A stretch of 6,307 bases of DNA from an uncultured Polymorphobacter sp. (GCA_937871645.1 CALMPZ010000146.1:1-6307); one strand, 5' to 3'. Counted from the first letter of the stretch, positions 1-6,307 are shown. Notes: a model not told the origin generated them from the sequence alone. Numbers and translations: made by a program.

Positions 1-186
1 ATGCACGACCACATACTTCATGCAGGCGTCATCGACTGTCCGCTGCGCGTTGGCGCGCCAGGCGGCTTCGGCATCGTCATAGTTGTCGAAAATGCCGACG
101 ACATCGAGATTGGCAGGGTCTTCGAAATCGAGCGCGCGCGGGTCCTTGACGCGGCCGCCGAAAACGAGGTGCAATTTGTTACTCAT
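1..186 (-). CDS. DUF4170 domain-containing protein, 3' end outside window
   Basis: The first 62 codons of a small protein beginning MSNKLHLVFGGRVKD; the gene runs off the left edge. The N-terminal segment LHLVFGGRV, the following 'FED...LDVVGIFDNY' stretch, the 'AAWRANAQRTVDDA' helix and the ending 'MKYVVVH' match my memory of the DUF4170 family, small (about 75-80 residue) proteins of unknown function widespread in Alphaproteobacteria. On that length only about 15 residues are missing. No signal peptide or membrane segment is visible, so it is probably cytosolic. It starts 24 bases after the stop of the carbonic-anhydrase-like gene and is probably the distal gene seen of the same operon. No clear Shine-Dalgarno sequence precedes the ATG, which is nevertheless the only start that fits the family N-terminus. 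The function is unknown. Confidence 0.8.
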   Translation of the reverse strand, partial: MSNKLHLVFGGRVKDPRALDFEDPANLDVVGIFDNYDDAEAAWRANAQRTVDDACMKYVVVH

Positions 187-210
187 GTAACGCAATTAGC
201 CGGATTGGCG

Positions 211-786
211 TCAAATGCCAAGTGCAGCGAACTCGGCCTGCAGCTCGGCGAGTTTGGCGGCGGTCCATTCGCCGATATCGGCTTCGGCCCAGGTGCGGTG
301 ATTGCCCTGCGCATAGGCATGGGCGTTGCGGATGTAATAATGCGCGTTCATGCGGTTCGCGAGCCAGCTGTTGGCGGTGCGGATGATCTTCGACGGCGCA
401 CCGACGACGATCGAATTGGGCGGGATGATCGTGCCGTCCTTCACATAGGCGTGCTGGCCGATGATGCAGTTATCGCCGATCACTGCGCCGTTGTAGATGG
501 TGGCGTTGATGCCGATCAGCACGTTGTTACCGATCGTGCAGCCGTGCAGCGTCGCGTGATGGGTGATCGAGCAATAGTCGCCGATGACCACCGGCTTGCC
601 CGGATCGGTGTGGATCATCACGAAGTCCTGGACGTTGGTGCCGCGGCCGATTTCGACGTGCGCGACCTGCGACCGGATGACGGCATTGCACCAGATCGAG
701 CTTTCGGCGTGCATCTTGACGCGCCCGTAGATCTGCGCGCTGGGGTGGACATAGGCGGCTTCGCCGAGGTCGAGAACTTCGCTCAT
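211..786 (-). CDS. gamma-class carbonic anhydrase family protein (left-handed beta-helix)
   Basis: A 191-residue protein of the gamma carbonic anhydrase / YrdA-PaaY type. Known members fold as a left-handed beta-helix trimer with a metal at the subunit interface; some hydrate CO2, many have no proven activity. Visible here: hexapeptide repeats over roughly residues 12-135 (for example VEIGRG, VVIGDY, CTIGNN, VLIGIN, AVIGDN), followed by a C-terminal helical tail. Candidate metal ligands are H59 in MIHTD, and H76 and H81 in THHATLH, which reproduce the spacing of the three family histidines. R38 and Q53 (NVQD) are also kept. The usual Gly-Asp after the arginine is replaced by Ser-Gln, so catalytic activity is uncertain. 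There is no signal peptide; it should be cytoplasmic. Its ATG overlaps the stop of the upstream MlaC-like gene as ATGA, implying translational coupling. An acyltransferase of the same fold is less likely because the histidine triad is intact. Confidence 0.88.
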   Translation of the reverse strand: MSEVLDLGEAAYVHPSAQIYGRVKMHAESSIWCNAVIRSQVAHVEIGRGTNVQDFVMIHTDPGKPVVIGDYCSITHHATLHGCTIGNNVLIGINATIYNGAVIGDNCIIGQHAYVKDGTIIPPNSIVVGAPSKIIRTANSWLANRMNAHYYIRNAHAYAQGNHRTWAEADIGEWTAAKLAELQAEFAALGI

Positions 787-1457
787 TTGGTTTTCCCGCT
801 GATGGTGATGCCGTTCTTGGCGTTCGCCGAGCGCAGGAACTCGATCAGCGCTTCAAAGCCGTTCTTCTGGATATAGGCCGAAAAATCAGCTTCTTGCGTC
901 AGCGCGACATTGACCCCCGACACCGTCAGATTGGTCACCTGCCACTTGCCGGCGGCTGATTTGCGCGTTGCCCAGATCGCCTCGACCGGGTTGCCGGTGC
1001 CCGTCGCGATACGCGTATAGACATCGACATCGCCGCGCGTGCCGCGCGGCAGCGTCCGCACCACCTTGACCTGCGCGTCGGGGAATTCGAATAGCCGCGC
1101 CGCATAGACGTTGGTGACGAATTCGGGGAACACCGCCTGATAGGCGGCATATTGCGCCGGGCTGATCTGGTTGCGGTAGCGGCGGATCAGTCGGTTGCCG
1201 ATATCTTCCAGCGCGAAATTGTCGCGCAGCATCGTGCGGAACTGGCCGAGCTTTGCCGACTTCGACAGCGACTTGTCGCGCAGCACGCCGAACGCCTTGT
1301 CCGACAGGTCGACGATGAACGCCGACGCGGCGGCCATGTCGGGCGCGGTCGCGGCGGTCTGGGCGGCGGCGGGGGCAGCACCGACCAGCGTGCCAACGGA
1401 CGCGAGCAACGCCAGCGCGGCGAAACCCGCTGGCAGCAGGCGTGAATGTATACGCAT
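783..1457 (-). CDS. MlaC/Ttg2-family periplasmic phospholipid-binding protein
   Basis: A 224-residue exported protein of the MlaC (Ttg2D, 'toluene tolerance') family. Known MlaC ferries phospholipids through the periplasm between the outer-membrane MlaA complex and the inner-membrane MlaFEDB transporter. Residues 1-32 form a signal peptide (basic MRIHSR start, a hydrophobic Ala/Leu core, probable cleavage after APAAA). The mature part has the family layout: an N-terminal helical region with 'LSKSAKLGQFRTMLRDNF' (64-81), 'RRYRNQISPAQ' (92-102), the 'FPEFVTNVYAARL' helix (110-122), then a strand-rich part ending in 'WQVTNLTVSGVNVALTQ' (172-188) and a final helix near 'FEALIEFLRS' (201-210). The ATG at 1457 has a good ribosome site, AGGGAG nine bases upstream; an upstream extension in frame would run through the cytochrome gene and is rejected. 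No other mla genes are visible. The hopanoid-linked relative HpnM is an alternative subfamily. Confidence 0.85.
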   Translation of the reverse strand: MRIHSRLLPAGFAALALLASVGTLVGAAPAAAQTAATAPDMAAASAFIVDLSDKAFGVLRDKSLSKSAKLGQFRTMLRDNFALEDIGNRLIRRYRNQISPAQYAAYQAVFPEFVTNVYAARLFEFPDAQVKVVRTLPRGTRGDVDVYTRIATGTGNPVEAIWATRKSAAGKWQVTNLTVSGVNVALTQEADFSAYIQKNGFEALIEFLRSANAKNGITISGKTK

Positions 1458-1480
1458 CGAAATGAACTCCCTGGAAGACA

Positions 1481-1882
1481 CTAGCGCTTGGGCGCCGACT
1501 TTAGATAATTGATGATCGCGGTGCGTTCGGCGGCACTGGTCATGCCGGCGAGCGCCATCGTCGTGCCGGGCACGGCCTGCGTCGGTGCGGCGAGATAGGC
1601 GGCCAACGCCGCCTCGCTCCACACCTTGCCCGAATTGCGCAACGCCTTCGAATAGCGCTTATATTCCGGGTCGGCGGCAGCCTTGTGTCCGACGATGCCG
1701 ACAAGCGGTGGCCCGATCTTGGTGCTGTCGCCGGGGCCGTGCGGATCAAGGTGGCACATCGCGCAATGCGCCGCGAACAGCTGCGCGCCGTCACCCGATT
1801 GCGCGGTTGCGGCATCAGTGCCGAACAGCATAGCCGCCGCGAGCAGCGCCACCTGCGACCAACGGGACGATGTCAGTGCCAT
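1481..1882 (-). CDS. exported class I cytochrome c
   Basis: A 133-residue small c-type cytochrome. Residues 1-27 form a signal peptide (hydrophobic VALLAAAMLF core, cleavage probably after AATA). The haem attachment motif is C40-A-M-C43-H44, followed by 'KIGPPLVGIVG' (55-65) typical of class I cytochromes. The likely sixth haem ligand is M109 in the VPGTTMAL segment, and the C-terminal helix 'AAERTAIINYLKS' packs as in this fold. The mature protein of about 105 residues is close to the c2 / c550 size. It would act in the periplasm as an electron carrier; its partner is not shown by the sequence. The ATG at 1882 lies eight bases after the preceding stop. A TTG at 1894, overlapping that stop as TTGA, would add four residues and cannot be excluded, as neither start has a strong ribosome site. 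The gene ends with TAG, 23 bases before the MlaC-like start. Confidence 0.87.
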   Translation of the reverse strand: MALTSSRWSQVALLAAAMLFGTDAATAQSGDGAQLFAAHCAMCHLDPHGPGDSTKIGPPLVGIVGHKAAADPEYKRYSKALRNSGKVWSEAALAAYLAAPTQAVPGTTMALAGMTSAAERTAIINYLKSAPKR

Positions 1883-1890
1883 GCTGTGCG

Positions 1891-2466
1891 TCAAGCAGCG
1901 TCTCGCGACAGCAGTTCGGCACGCGCGGCCCGCGCGGCGGCCCGTGCCGCGGTCGATACCTTGTCGCTGTGCCGGCCGACCAGCTTGTTTTCAGCCCTGG
2001 TTTCGGGGAACAGCGCGCCGAGCAAGGCGCCCGCCGCCAGCCCGGCGAGCACTGCCGCCAGCGGGTTTTCATCGACGGTGCCGCCGGATTCCGGTTCGGC
2101 GGTATCGACCAGCCGCGCTGCCGGCGCGTCGTCGAAATCGCTATAGGGTTCGTAATCGTCGCCGATATCGACTTCGGCATGCGACAGCCGGTTGCGGGTG
2201 ATCAGCGCCACGCCGATGCCCAGTCCCGCAGCGGCCGTGGCAATAGGGTGGTCGCGCAGCAGCTTGCGCGCCAGCATCATGACCGCGGTGCCCGACCCGG
2301 CAAACGCCGTCAGCGCCGTCTGTGCAAGCGATTCAACCGCTTGCGTCGCCAGCACGCGCGGTTGCAGCCGATCCTGCAGCGTGTCGATGGTTGCCGCGAT
2401 ACGGGCGCGCGTCGCCTCGACGTCGGCGGCATAGGATTCTACCGAGCGATTGCTGTCTTCCGTCAT
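1891..2466 (-). CDS. DUF3618 domain-containing membrane-associated protein
   Basis: A 191-residue protein. Residues about 14-40 match the DUF3618 signature: a charged helix VEATRARIAATIDTLQDRL followed by QPRVL. Two glycine/alanine-rich hydrophobic segments follow, at about 74-90 (HPIATAAAGLGIGVALIT) and 136-153 (PLAAVLAGLAAGALLGALF). Both are preceded by an Asn/His-Pro pair and resemble the anchor of YqjD/ElaB-type proteins. Between them is an acidic linker (100-135). The C-terminal tail 'PETRAENKLVG' followed by an Ala/Arg-rich helix recurs in alphaproteobacterial proteins of this kind. The biochemical function is unknown; a role at the inner membrane under stress is inference. The ATG at 2466 shares one base with the preceding stop (TGATG) and has GAGG seven bases upstream. 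A GTG directly before it is too close to that site and is not preferred. Confidence 0.8.
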   Translation of the reverse strand: MTEDSNRSVESYAADVEATRARIAATIDTLQDRLQPRVLATQAVESLAQTALTAFAGSGTAVMMLARKLLRDHPIATAAAGLGIGVALITRNRLSHAEVDIGDDYEPYSDFDDAPAARLVDTAEPESGGTVDENPLAAVLAGLAAGALLGALFPETRAENKLVGRHSDKVSTAARAAARAARAELLSRDAA

Positions 2467-2870
2467 CACTTGACCTCTTCTTGGCGCGCAGGCGTGTCCA
2501 GCGCGGGCAGTTGACGCACGGGCGGCACCACCGCGCGCTTGTCGAGATGGCGCGACCCGAGCGCAATGGCAATGCCGCCGAGCGCCGCAGTGCCGAGCGT
2601 CACCACCAGCGCCGCATTGCCGGCCCCCAGCACGGGCGCCAGCCAGGCGATCAGCGCCGCCAGCAACGTGAATAACGATGCCAGCAGGAAAATGCCGCCA
2701 ACCAATATCGCCACCAGCCCCGGCACTGCGGCGCGCACCTGATGCGTCACCTGCGCCTGTGCCAGCCGCAGTTCGGTGCGCGCCAGCAACTCGCCGTCGT
2801 CGAGCAGGCGCTTGAACAGCACCGGTATCGGCGTGCTGGTATCGGGCGCGGGGTCGGGCGCAGATTCCAT
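2466..2870 (-). CDS. phage holin family (YqjE/PF07332-like) inner-membrane protein
   Basis: A 134-residue two-helix membrane protein. Residues 16-45 form an amphipathic helix (IPVLFKRLLDDGELLARTEL, then RLAQAQVTHQVR) that continues into a first membrane segment at about 50-80 and a second at about 86-106, followed by a basic, proline-rich cytoplasmic tail. This layout and the 'L...LLDDGELLARTELRLAQ' helix are those of the putative holin-X / YqjE family. Despite the family name these are ordinary chromosomal proteins with no demonstrated phage function. The ATG at 2870 has GGAG nine bases upstream. A TTG at 2951 in the same frame would add 27 residues overlapping the upstream gene and is rejected. 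It lies between a YqjD-like gene and the DUF3618 gene, which recalls the E. coli yqjD-yqjE neighbourhood. Function unknown. Confidence 0.75.
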   Translation of the reverse strand: MESAPDPAPDTSTPIPVLFKRLLDDGELLARTELRLAQAQVTHQVRAAVPGLVAILVGGIFLLASLFTLLAALIAWLAPVLGAGNAALVVTLGTAALGGIAIALGSRHLDKRAVVPPVRQLPALDTPARQEEVK

Positions 2871-2898
2871 CAATTCGGTCTCCGGTTCGCGGGCCAGG

Positions 2899-3234
2899 TC
2901 AGCGTGGCGCGCTGGCTTTGAAGAAACGCGATAGCGCAAATCCGGTTGCAACAGCGAGTCCGATTGCCAGCGCCGGCGATTGCCGCACGACGTTGCGGCT
3001 GTCCTCGACCAGCTCGTCGACCGTCTTCGATTGCACCGTTGCCGACCAGCCGCTCACCGTGTCGGCGGCGCTGCGCGCCAGCTTGGCGACCTGGCCGTCG
3101 CCGTCGATGCGGTCGACGAATTCAGTCACTGCCAGCGCGACGCCCTCCAGCATCGCATCGGCGCGGAGCTTGCCGTCCTGTGCGGCGTCGTGGAGCCGGT
3201 CGGCGGCCTGGCTGCGAAGGTTTTGCACGTCCAT
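2899..3234 (-). CDS. small YqjD/ElaB-like C-terminally anchored protein
   Basis: A 111-residue protein, first gene of the minus-strand cluster. It has a mostly helical, charged N-terminal part (about residues 1-80) and one short hydrophobic anchor at the C-terminus, 'SPALAIGLAVATGFALSRFF' (86-105), ending in the basic tail KASAPR. The 'V-R-Q-S-P' lead into a glycine-containing anchor with a terminal Arg-Phe-Phe-Lys resembles the tail of the DUF883 proteins YqjD and ElaB of E. coli, which bind ribosomes or associate with the membrane in stationary phase. The N-terminal part gives no recognisable signature, so the assignment rests on architecture and neighbours. The ATG at 3234 has a strong ribosome site (GGGAG, seven bases upstream). 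The stop lies 28 bases before the holin-family start. Confidence 0.65.
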   Translation of the reverse strand: MDVQNLRSQAADRLHDAAQDGKLRADAMLEGVALAVTEFVDRIDGDGQVAKLARSAADTVSGWSATVQSKTVDELVEDSRNVVRQSPALAIGLAVATGFALSRFFKASAPR

Positions 3235-3250
3235 TTTAAATCTCCCGAAG

Positions 3251-3271
3251 CAGGCGTCCGATCAGGCGTCC
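3251..3271. repeat. 9-bp direct repeat in the leader of the minus-strand operon
   Basis: CAGGCGTCC occurs twice, at 3251-3259 and 3263-3271, separated by GAT, giving a 12-base period. It lies 16 bases upstream of the first start codon of the minus-strand cluster, between its ribosome site and the candidate promoter. It could be an operator or a leader RNA element; the sequence alone does not tell which. Confidence 0.5.
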
Positions 3272-3284
3272 ACACAAGCTGCTT

Positions 3285-3313
3285 AATCTACAGCGCGTAA
3301 CGCACGATGAACA
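3285..3313 (-). promoter_or_regulatory. weak sigma70-like promoter candidate for the seven-gene operon
   Basis: Read on the minus strand: TGTTCA (3313-3308), a 17-base spacer, then TAGATT (3290-3285). The -10 matches four of six consensus bases and the -35 three of six. It is correctly placed about 50 bases upstream of the first gene. No convincing EcfG-type pair (GGAAC with CGTT) was found at a suitable spacing. Confidence 0.3.
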
Positions 3314-3342
3314 GCATGGCTGCATCAATCGCGGTTGCAGCG

Positions 3343-4700
<1,358 letters not shown>

Positions 4701-4710
4701 TTGACGCGCT

Positions 4711-4784
4711 GAGTCGGCGGTGCGAGTCGAAAAACGACTCGCACCGAATCACCCTGCAAAATACCGCTTGAATCGGCGTGAATC
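4711..4784. promoter_or_regulatory. cluster of six GANTC (CcrM-type) sites between eno and ftsB
   Basis: GANTC occurs at 4711 (GAGTC), 4724 (GAGTC), 4736 (GACTC), 4746 (GAATC), 4770 (GAATC) and 4780 (GAATC), with start-to-start spacings of 13, 12, 10, 24 and 10 bases. Reading through the rest of the window I found only five, near 2087, 2330, 2435, 2863 and 2956. In Alphaproteobacteria GANTC is methylated by the cell-cycle methyltransferase CcrM, and the methylation state tunes promoters together with GcrA. A regulatory role here is inference. Confidence 0.6.
4718..4746. repeat. perfect 12-bp hairpin with A5 loop after eno
   Basis: The arms CGGTGCGAGTCG (4718-4729) and CGACTCGCACCG (4735-4746) pair without mismatch around a loop of five A, 17 bases after the eno stop. 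It is placed where a terminator would be, but no T-run follows on the plus strand (AATCACCC comes next) and none serves the minus strand. It may be an imperfect terminator, an mRNA 3'-end stabiliser for eno, or a DNA element: each arm contains one GANTC site. Confidence 0.65.
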
Positions 4785-4800
4785 CCGTGGTTTACACGGG
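4768..4800 (+). promoter_or_regulatory. promoter candidate and start-proximal hairpin for ftsB
   Basis: TTGAAT (4768-4773) and TTTACA (4791-4796) are 17 bases apart. One GAATC overlaps the -35 and another sits in the spacer. Transcription would start about 4803, giving an almost leaderless ftsB message from the ATG at 4805. Independently, CCCGTG (4784-4789) and CACGGG (4795-4800) form a perfect 6-bp hairpin with a 5-base loop that would cover the only G-rich stretch before the start in any longer transcript coming from eno. The -10 is weak. Confidence 0.35.
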
Positions 4801-4804
4801 TGTC

Positions 4805-5116
4805 ATGATAGAACGTCTCGATCCTTTGTCGCTATTGCGCCGTTCGGCGCTGCCGGCGGCATGCATCGGCATGATGATCTACTTCGCTTATTTTGCCGTT
4901 TCGGGGCCGACCGGCATACTCGCTTGGCGCGAATATCGCGCGCAGCGTGCCGTTGTCGCGGCGCAGGTCGCGCAGGGCGTTGAAACCAAGGCGGCACTTG
5001 CGCGGCAGGTCGAACTGCTCGATCCGCAGCATATTGACCCCGACCTCGCCGATGAACTGGTGCGCAAGAACCTCGGCGTCGTGCGCGAAGATGAAGTCGT
5101 GGTGCCGCTGGACTAG
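4805..5116 (+). CDS. ftsB: septum formation initiator / divisome protein FtsB
   Basis: A 103-residue FtsB/DivIC-family protein, the same length as E. coli FtsB. Known FtsB forms a coiled-coil complex with FtsL and FtsQ that activates septal peptidoglycan synthesis. Layout: a short cytoplasmic N-terminus (1-14), a single membrane segment at about 15-33 (PAACIGMMIYFAYFAVSG), a periplasmic coiled coil at about 42-73 (REYRAQRAVVAAQVA, then a further charged helix), and the conserved terminal block 'DPDLADELVRKNLGVVREDE' (78-97), corresponding to the family's DP..iEe.aR..Lg...E pattern. It follows eno by 104 bases and precedes pdhA, an arrangement frequent in Sphingomonadales. The ATG at 4805 is preferred because it gives the family N-terminus. 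In-frame GTG codons at 4778 and 4787 would add nine or six residues; none of the starts has a good ribosome site. No terminator with a T-run follows the gene. Confidence 0.85.
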   Translation: MIERLDPLSLLRRSALPAACIGMMIYFAYFAVSGPTGILAWREYRAQRAVVAAQVAQGVETKAALARQVELLDPQHIDPDLADELVRKNLGVVREDEVVVPLD

Positions 5117-5189
5117 GGCTTTCAAGCGCCGTCGCATGGTCTACCCCGGCTGACGAATACGAATGCAACGGCATCACCCCTGCCACTAA

Positions 5190-5218
5190 TTGACATTGAA
5201 AACCGCGGCGCTTCGTTC
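5190..5218 (+). promoter_or_regulatory. promoter candidate for pdhA (consensus -35)
   Basis: TTGACA at 5190-5195 is a perfect -35 hexamer in the 155-base ftsB-pdhA gap, 76 bases before the pdhA start. At 16-18 bases' spacing only weak -10 candidates occur (such as TCGTTC at 5213-5218). Alphaproteobacterial promoters often have poor -10 elements, so this remains plausible. It would let pdhA be expressed independently of eno-ftsB. Confidence 0.4.
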
Positions 5219-5271
5219 CACAACAAGCCCCCGTGCCCGTCGGCGCACATGATGTTCTCAGGGTGATTTTC

Positions 5272-6307
5272 TTGGCCAGATCGTCCACGCGCGCTTCCTC
5301 GGAACCAGCCTCGCCGCTTCGCGAGCGCCCACCTGAACCCAAACGGTACAACCCGACCAGCGAAGAACTGCTGAAATGGTACCGTGACATGCTGCTCATC
5401 CGCCGCTTTGAAGAACGTGCCGGGCAGCTCTACGGCATGGGGCTGATCGGCGGCTTCTGCCACCTCTACATCGGACAGGAGGCCGTGGTGACCGGTGTGC
5501 AGGCGGCCCTCAACCCGCACGACAGCATCATCACCGGCTACCGCGACCATGGCCATATGCTCGTCGCCGGTATCGAGGCACGCGCCGTCATGGCCGAACT
5601 GACCGGCCGCCAGGCCGGCATTTCGAAGGGCAAGGGCGGCTCGATGCACATGTTCTCGGTCGACCATGGCTTCTACGGCGGCCACGGCATTGTCGCGGCG
5701 CAAGTGCCGCTCGGGACCGGCCTCGCGTTCGCGCACAAGTACAAGGGCGACGGCGGGCTGGCGGTGACCTATTTCGGCGACGGCGCCTCGAACCAGGGGC
5801 AAGTCTATGAAAGCTTCAACATGGCCGAGCTGTGGAAGCTGCCGGTTATCTACATCATCGAAAATAACCAATATGCCATGGGTACCAGCGTCAACCGCGC
5901 CAGTTCCGAAGACCAGTTGTTCCGCCGCGGTGAAAGCTTCCGCGTGCCGGGCATCCAGGTCGACGGCATGGACGTCTGCGCGGTGCGTGGTGCCGCACAG
6001 ACCGCCGCCGAGTGGGTGCGCGCCGGCAAGGGGCCGATCCTGCTCGAAATGAAGACCTATCGCTACCGCGGCCACTCGATGTCCGACCCGGCCAAGTACC
6101 GGTCGCGCGACGAGGTGCAGGCGATGCGCGAAAAGTCCGATTGCATCGAAGCCGCCAAGCGCGAGTTGCTCGAAATGGGTGCGGCGACCGAAGCCAGCCT
6201 GAAGGACATCGAAAAGGAAGTCCGCGCCATCGTCGCCGATGCCGCCGACTTCGCCGAAGCGACGCCCGAGCCGAACCCGGCCGAACTCTACACCGACGTG
6301 CTGGTGG
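5272..6307 (+). CDS. pdhA: pyruvate dehydrogenase E1 component, alpha subunit (last codons beyond window)
   Basis: 345 codons are present and only a few C-terminal residues appear missing (the sequence ends ELYTDVLV). PdhA and PdhB form the thiamine-diphosphate-dependent E1 that decarboxylates pyruvate and reductively acetylates the E2 lipoyl group, linking glycolysis to the TCA cycle. Residues 1-25 are a Ser/Pro/Arg-rich leader of low complexity. The family core begins at 'SEELLKWYRDMLLIRRFEER' and 'GMGLIGGFCHLYIGQEAV'. The thiamine-diphosphate motif runs from G169-D170-G171 to N198-N199. The loop bearing the conserved H268-S269 is RYRGHSMSDPAKYRSRDE (264-281), the region phosphorylated in mitochondrial homologues. 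The start is the TTG at 5272: AGGG lies eight bases upstream and it yields MARSS, similar to related N-termini; a GTG at 5263 would overlap that ribosome site. pdhB is expected next but is outside the window. Confidence 0.96.
   Translation, partial: MARSSTRASSEPASPLRERPPEPKRYNPTSEELLKWYRDMLLIRRFEERAGQLYGMGLIGGFCHLYIGQEAVVTGVQAALNPHDSIITGYRDHGHMLVAGIEARAVMAELTGRQAGISKGKGGSMHMFSVDHGFYGGHGIVAAQVPLGTGLAFAHKYKGDGGLAVTYFGDGASNQGQVYESFNMAELWKLPVIYIIENNQYAMGTSVNRASSEDQLFRRGESFRVPGIQVDGMDVCAVRGAAQTAAEWVRAGKGPILLEMKTYRYRGHSMSDPAKYRSRDEVQAMREKSDCIEAAKRELLEMGAATEASLKDIEKEVRAIVADAADFAEATPEPNPAELYTDVLV

Noticed and set aside
1..876. Long plus-strand open frame opposite the DUF4170, carbonic anhydrase and MlaC-like genes
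   Set aside because: It is antisense to three genes with clear family matches and shows no recognisable domain; open antisense frames are common at this GC content.
1458..1622. N-terminal extension of the MlaC-like protein into the cytochrome gene
   Set aside because: The added residues are Arg/His-rich, read through the cytochrome c coding region in another frame, and would bury the obvious signal peptide.
1683..2201. Plus-strand open frames opposite the cytochrome c and DUF3618 genes
   Set aside because: Arg/Pro/Ala-rich translations without domain features; the opposite strand is convincingly coding.
2466..2951. Prophage remnant suggested by the 'phage holin family' name, with a longer TTG start
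   Set aside because: No other phage gene is present and the family is chromosomal (YqjE type). The TTG start overlaps the preceding gene while the ATG at 2870 has a ribosome site.
5117..5189. Terminator for ftsB
   Set aside because: I found no stem of useful length followed by a T-run between the ftsB stop and the pdhA promoter candidate.
5122..6075. 317-codon minus-strand open frame
   Set aside because: It lies entirely opposite pdhA and its leader. Its composition (His/Val/Ala/Gly-rich) is typical of the mirror of a GC-rich gene.

Overview
The window is a GC-rich, gene-dense chromosomal stretch from an alphaproteobacterium, most likely a member of the Sphingomonadales. The evidence is the order eno - ftsB - pdhA on the plus strand, an E1-alpha subunit of the alphaproteobacterial type, a DUF4170 protein, and GANTC motifs clustered next to a division gene. 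No transposase, integrase, tRNA, rRNA or CRISPR array was seen.

Left half (1-3234, minus strand): seven tightly packed genes, probably one operon read from 3234 leftward. In transcription order they are: a small YqjD/ElaB-like membrane-anchored protein, a YqjE-type 'phage holin family' two-helix membrane protein, a DUF3618 protein with two glycine-rich anchors, a small exported class I cytochrome c, an MlaC/Ttg2-type periplasmic phospholipid-binding protein, a gamma-class carbonic anhydrase family protein, and the 5' part of a DUF4170 gene that leaves the window. Gaps are 28 bases or less, and two junctions overlap (TGATG at 2466, ATGA at 783-786). Most products are membrane or exported proteins, so the operon looks like an envelope-maintenance cluster. 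That reading is inference.

Centre (3235-3425): a 191-base divergent intergenic region. It holds weak promoter candidates in both directions, a 9-bp direct repeat in the leader of the minus-strand operon, and a small inverted repeat just upstream of eno.

Right half (3426-6307, plus strand): complete enolase (eno), complete small divisome protein FtsB, and pyruvate dehydrogenase E1 alpha (pdhA), which lacks only its last few codons at the window edge. Enolase makes phosphoenolpyruvate. PdhA, after pyruvate kinase, starts conversion of pyruvate to acetyl-CoA. FtsB sits between these two central-carbon genes, an arrangement common in this order.

The most unusual sequence is the 104-base eno-ftsB gap. 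It contains six GANTC sites (the CcrM methylation motif of Alphaproteobacteria) within 74 bases; I counted only five in the rest of the window. It also has a perfect 12-bp hairpin without a T-tract and a second hairpin abutting the ftsB start. This suggests DNA-methylation or cell-cycle control of ftsB. A second, weaker signal is a pair of octamers shared, in swapped order, by the eno and pdhA leaders.
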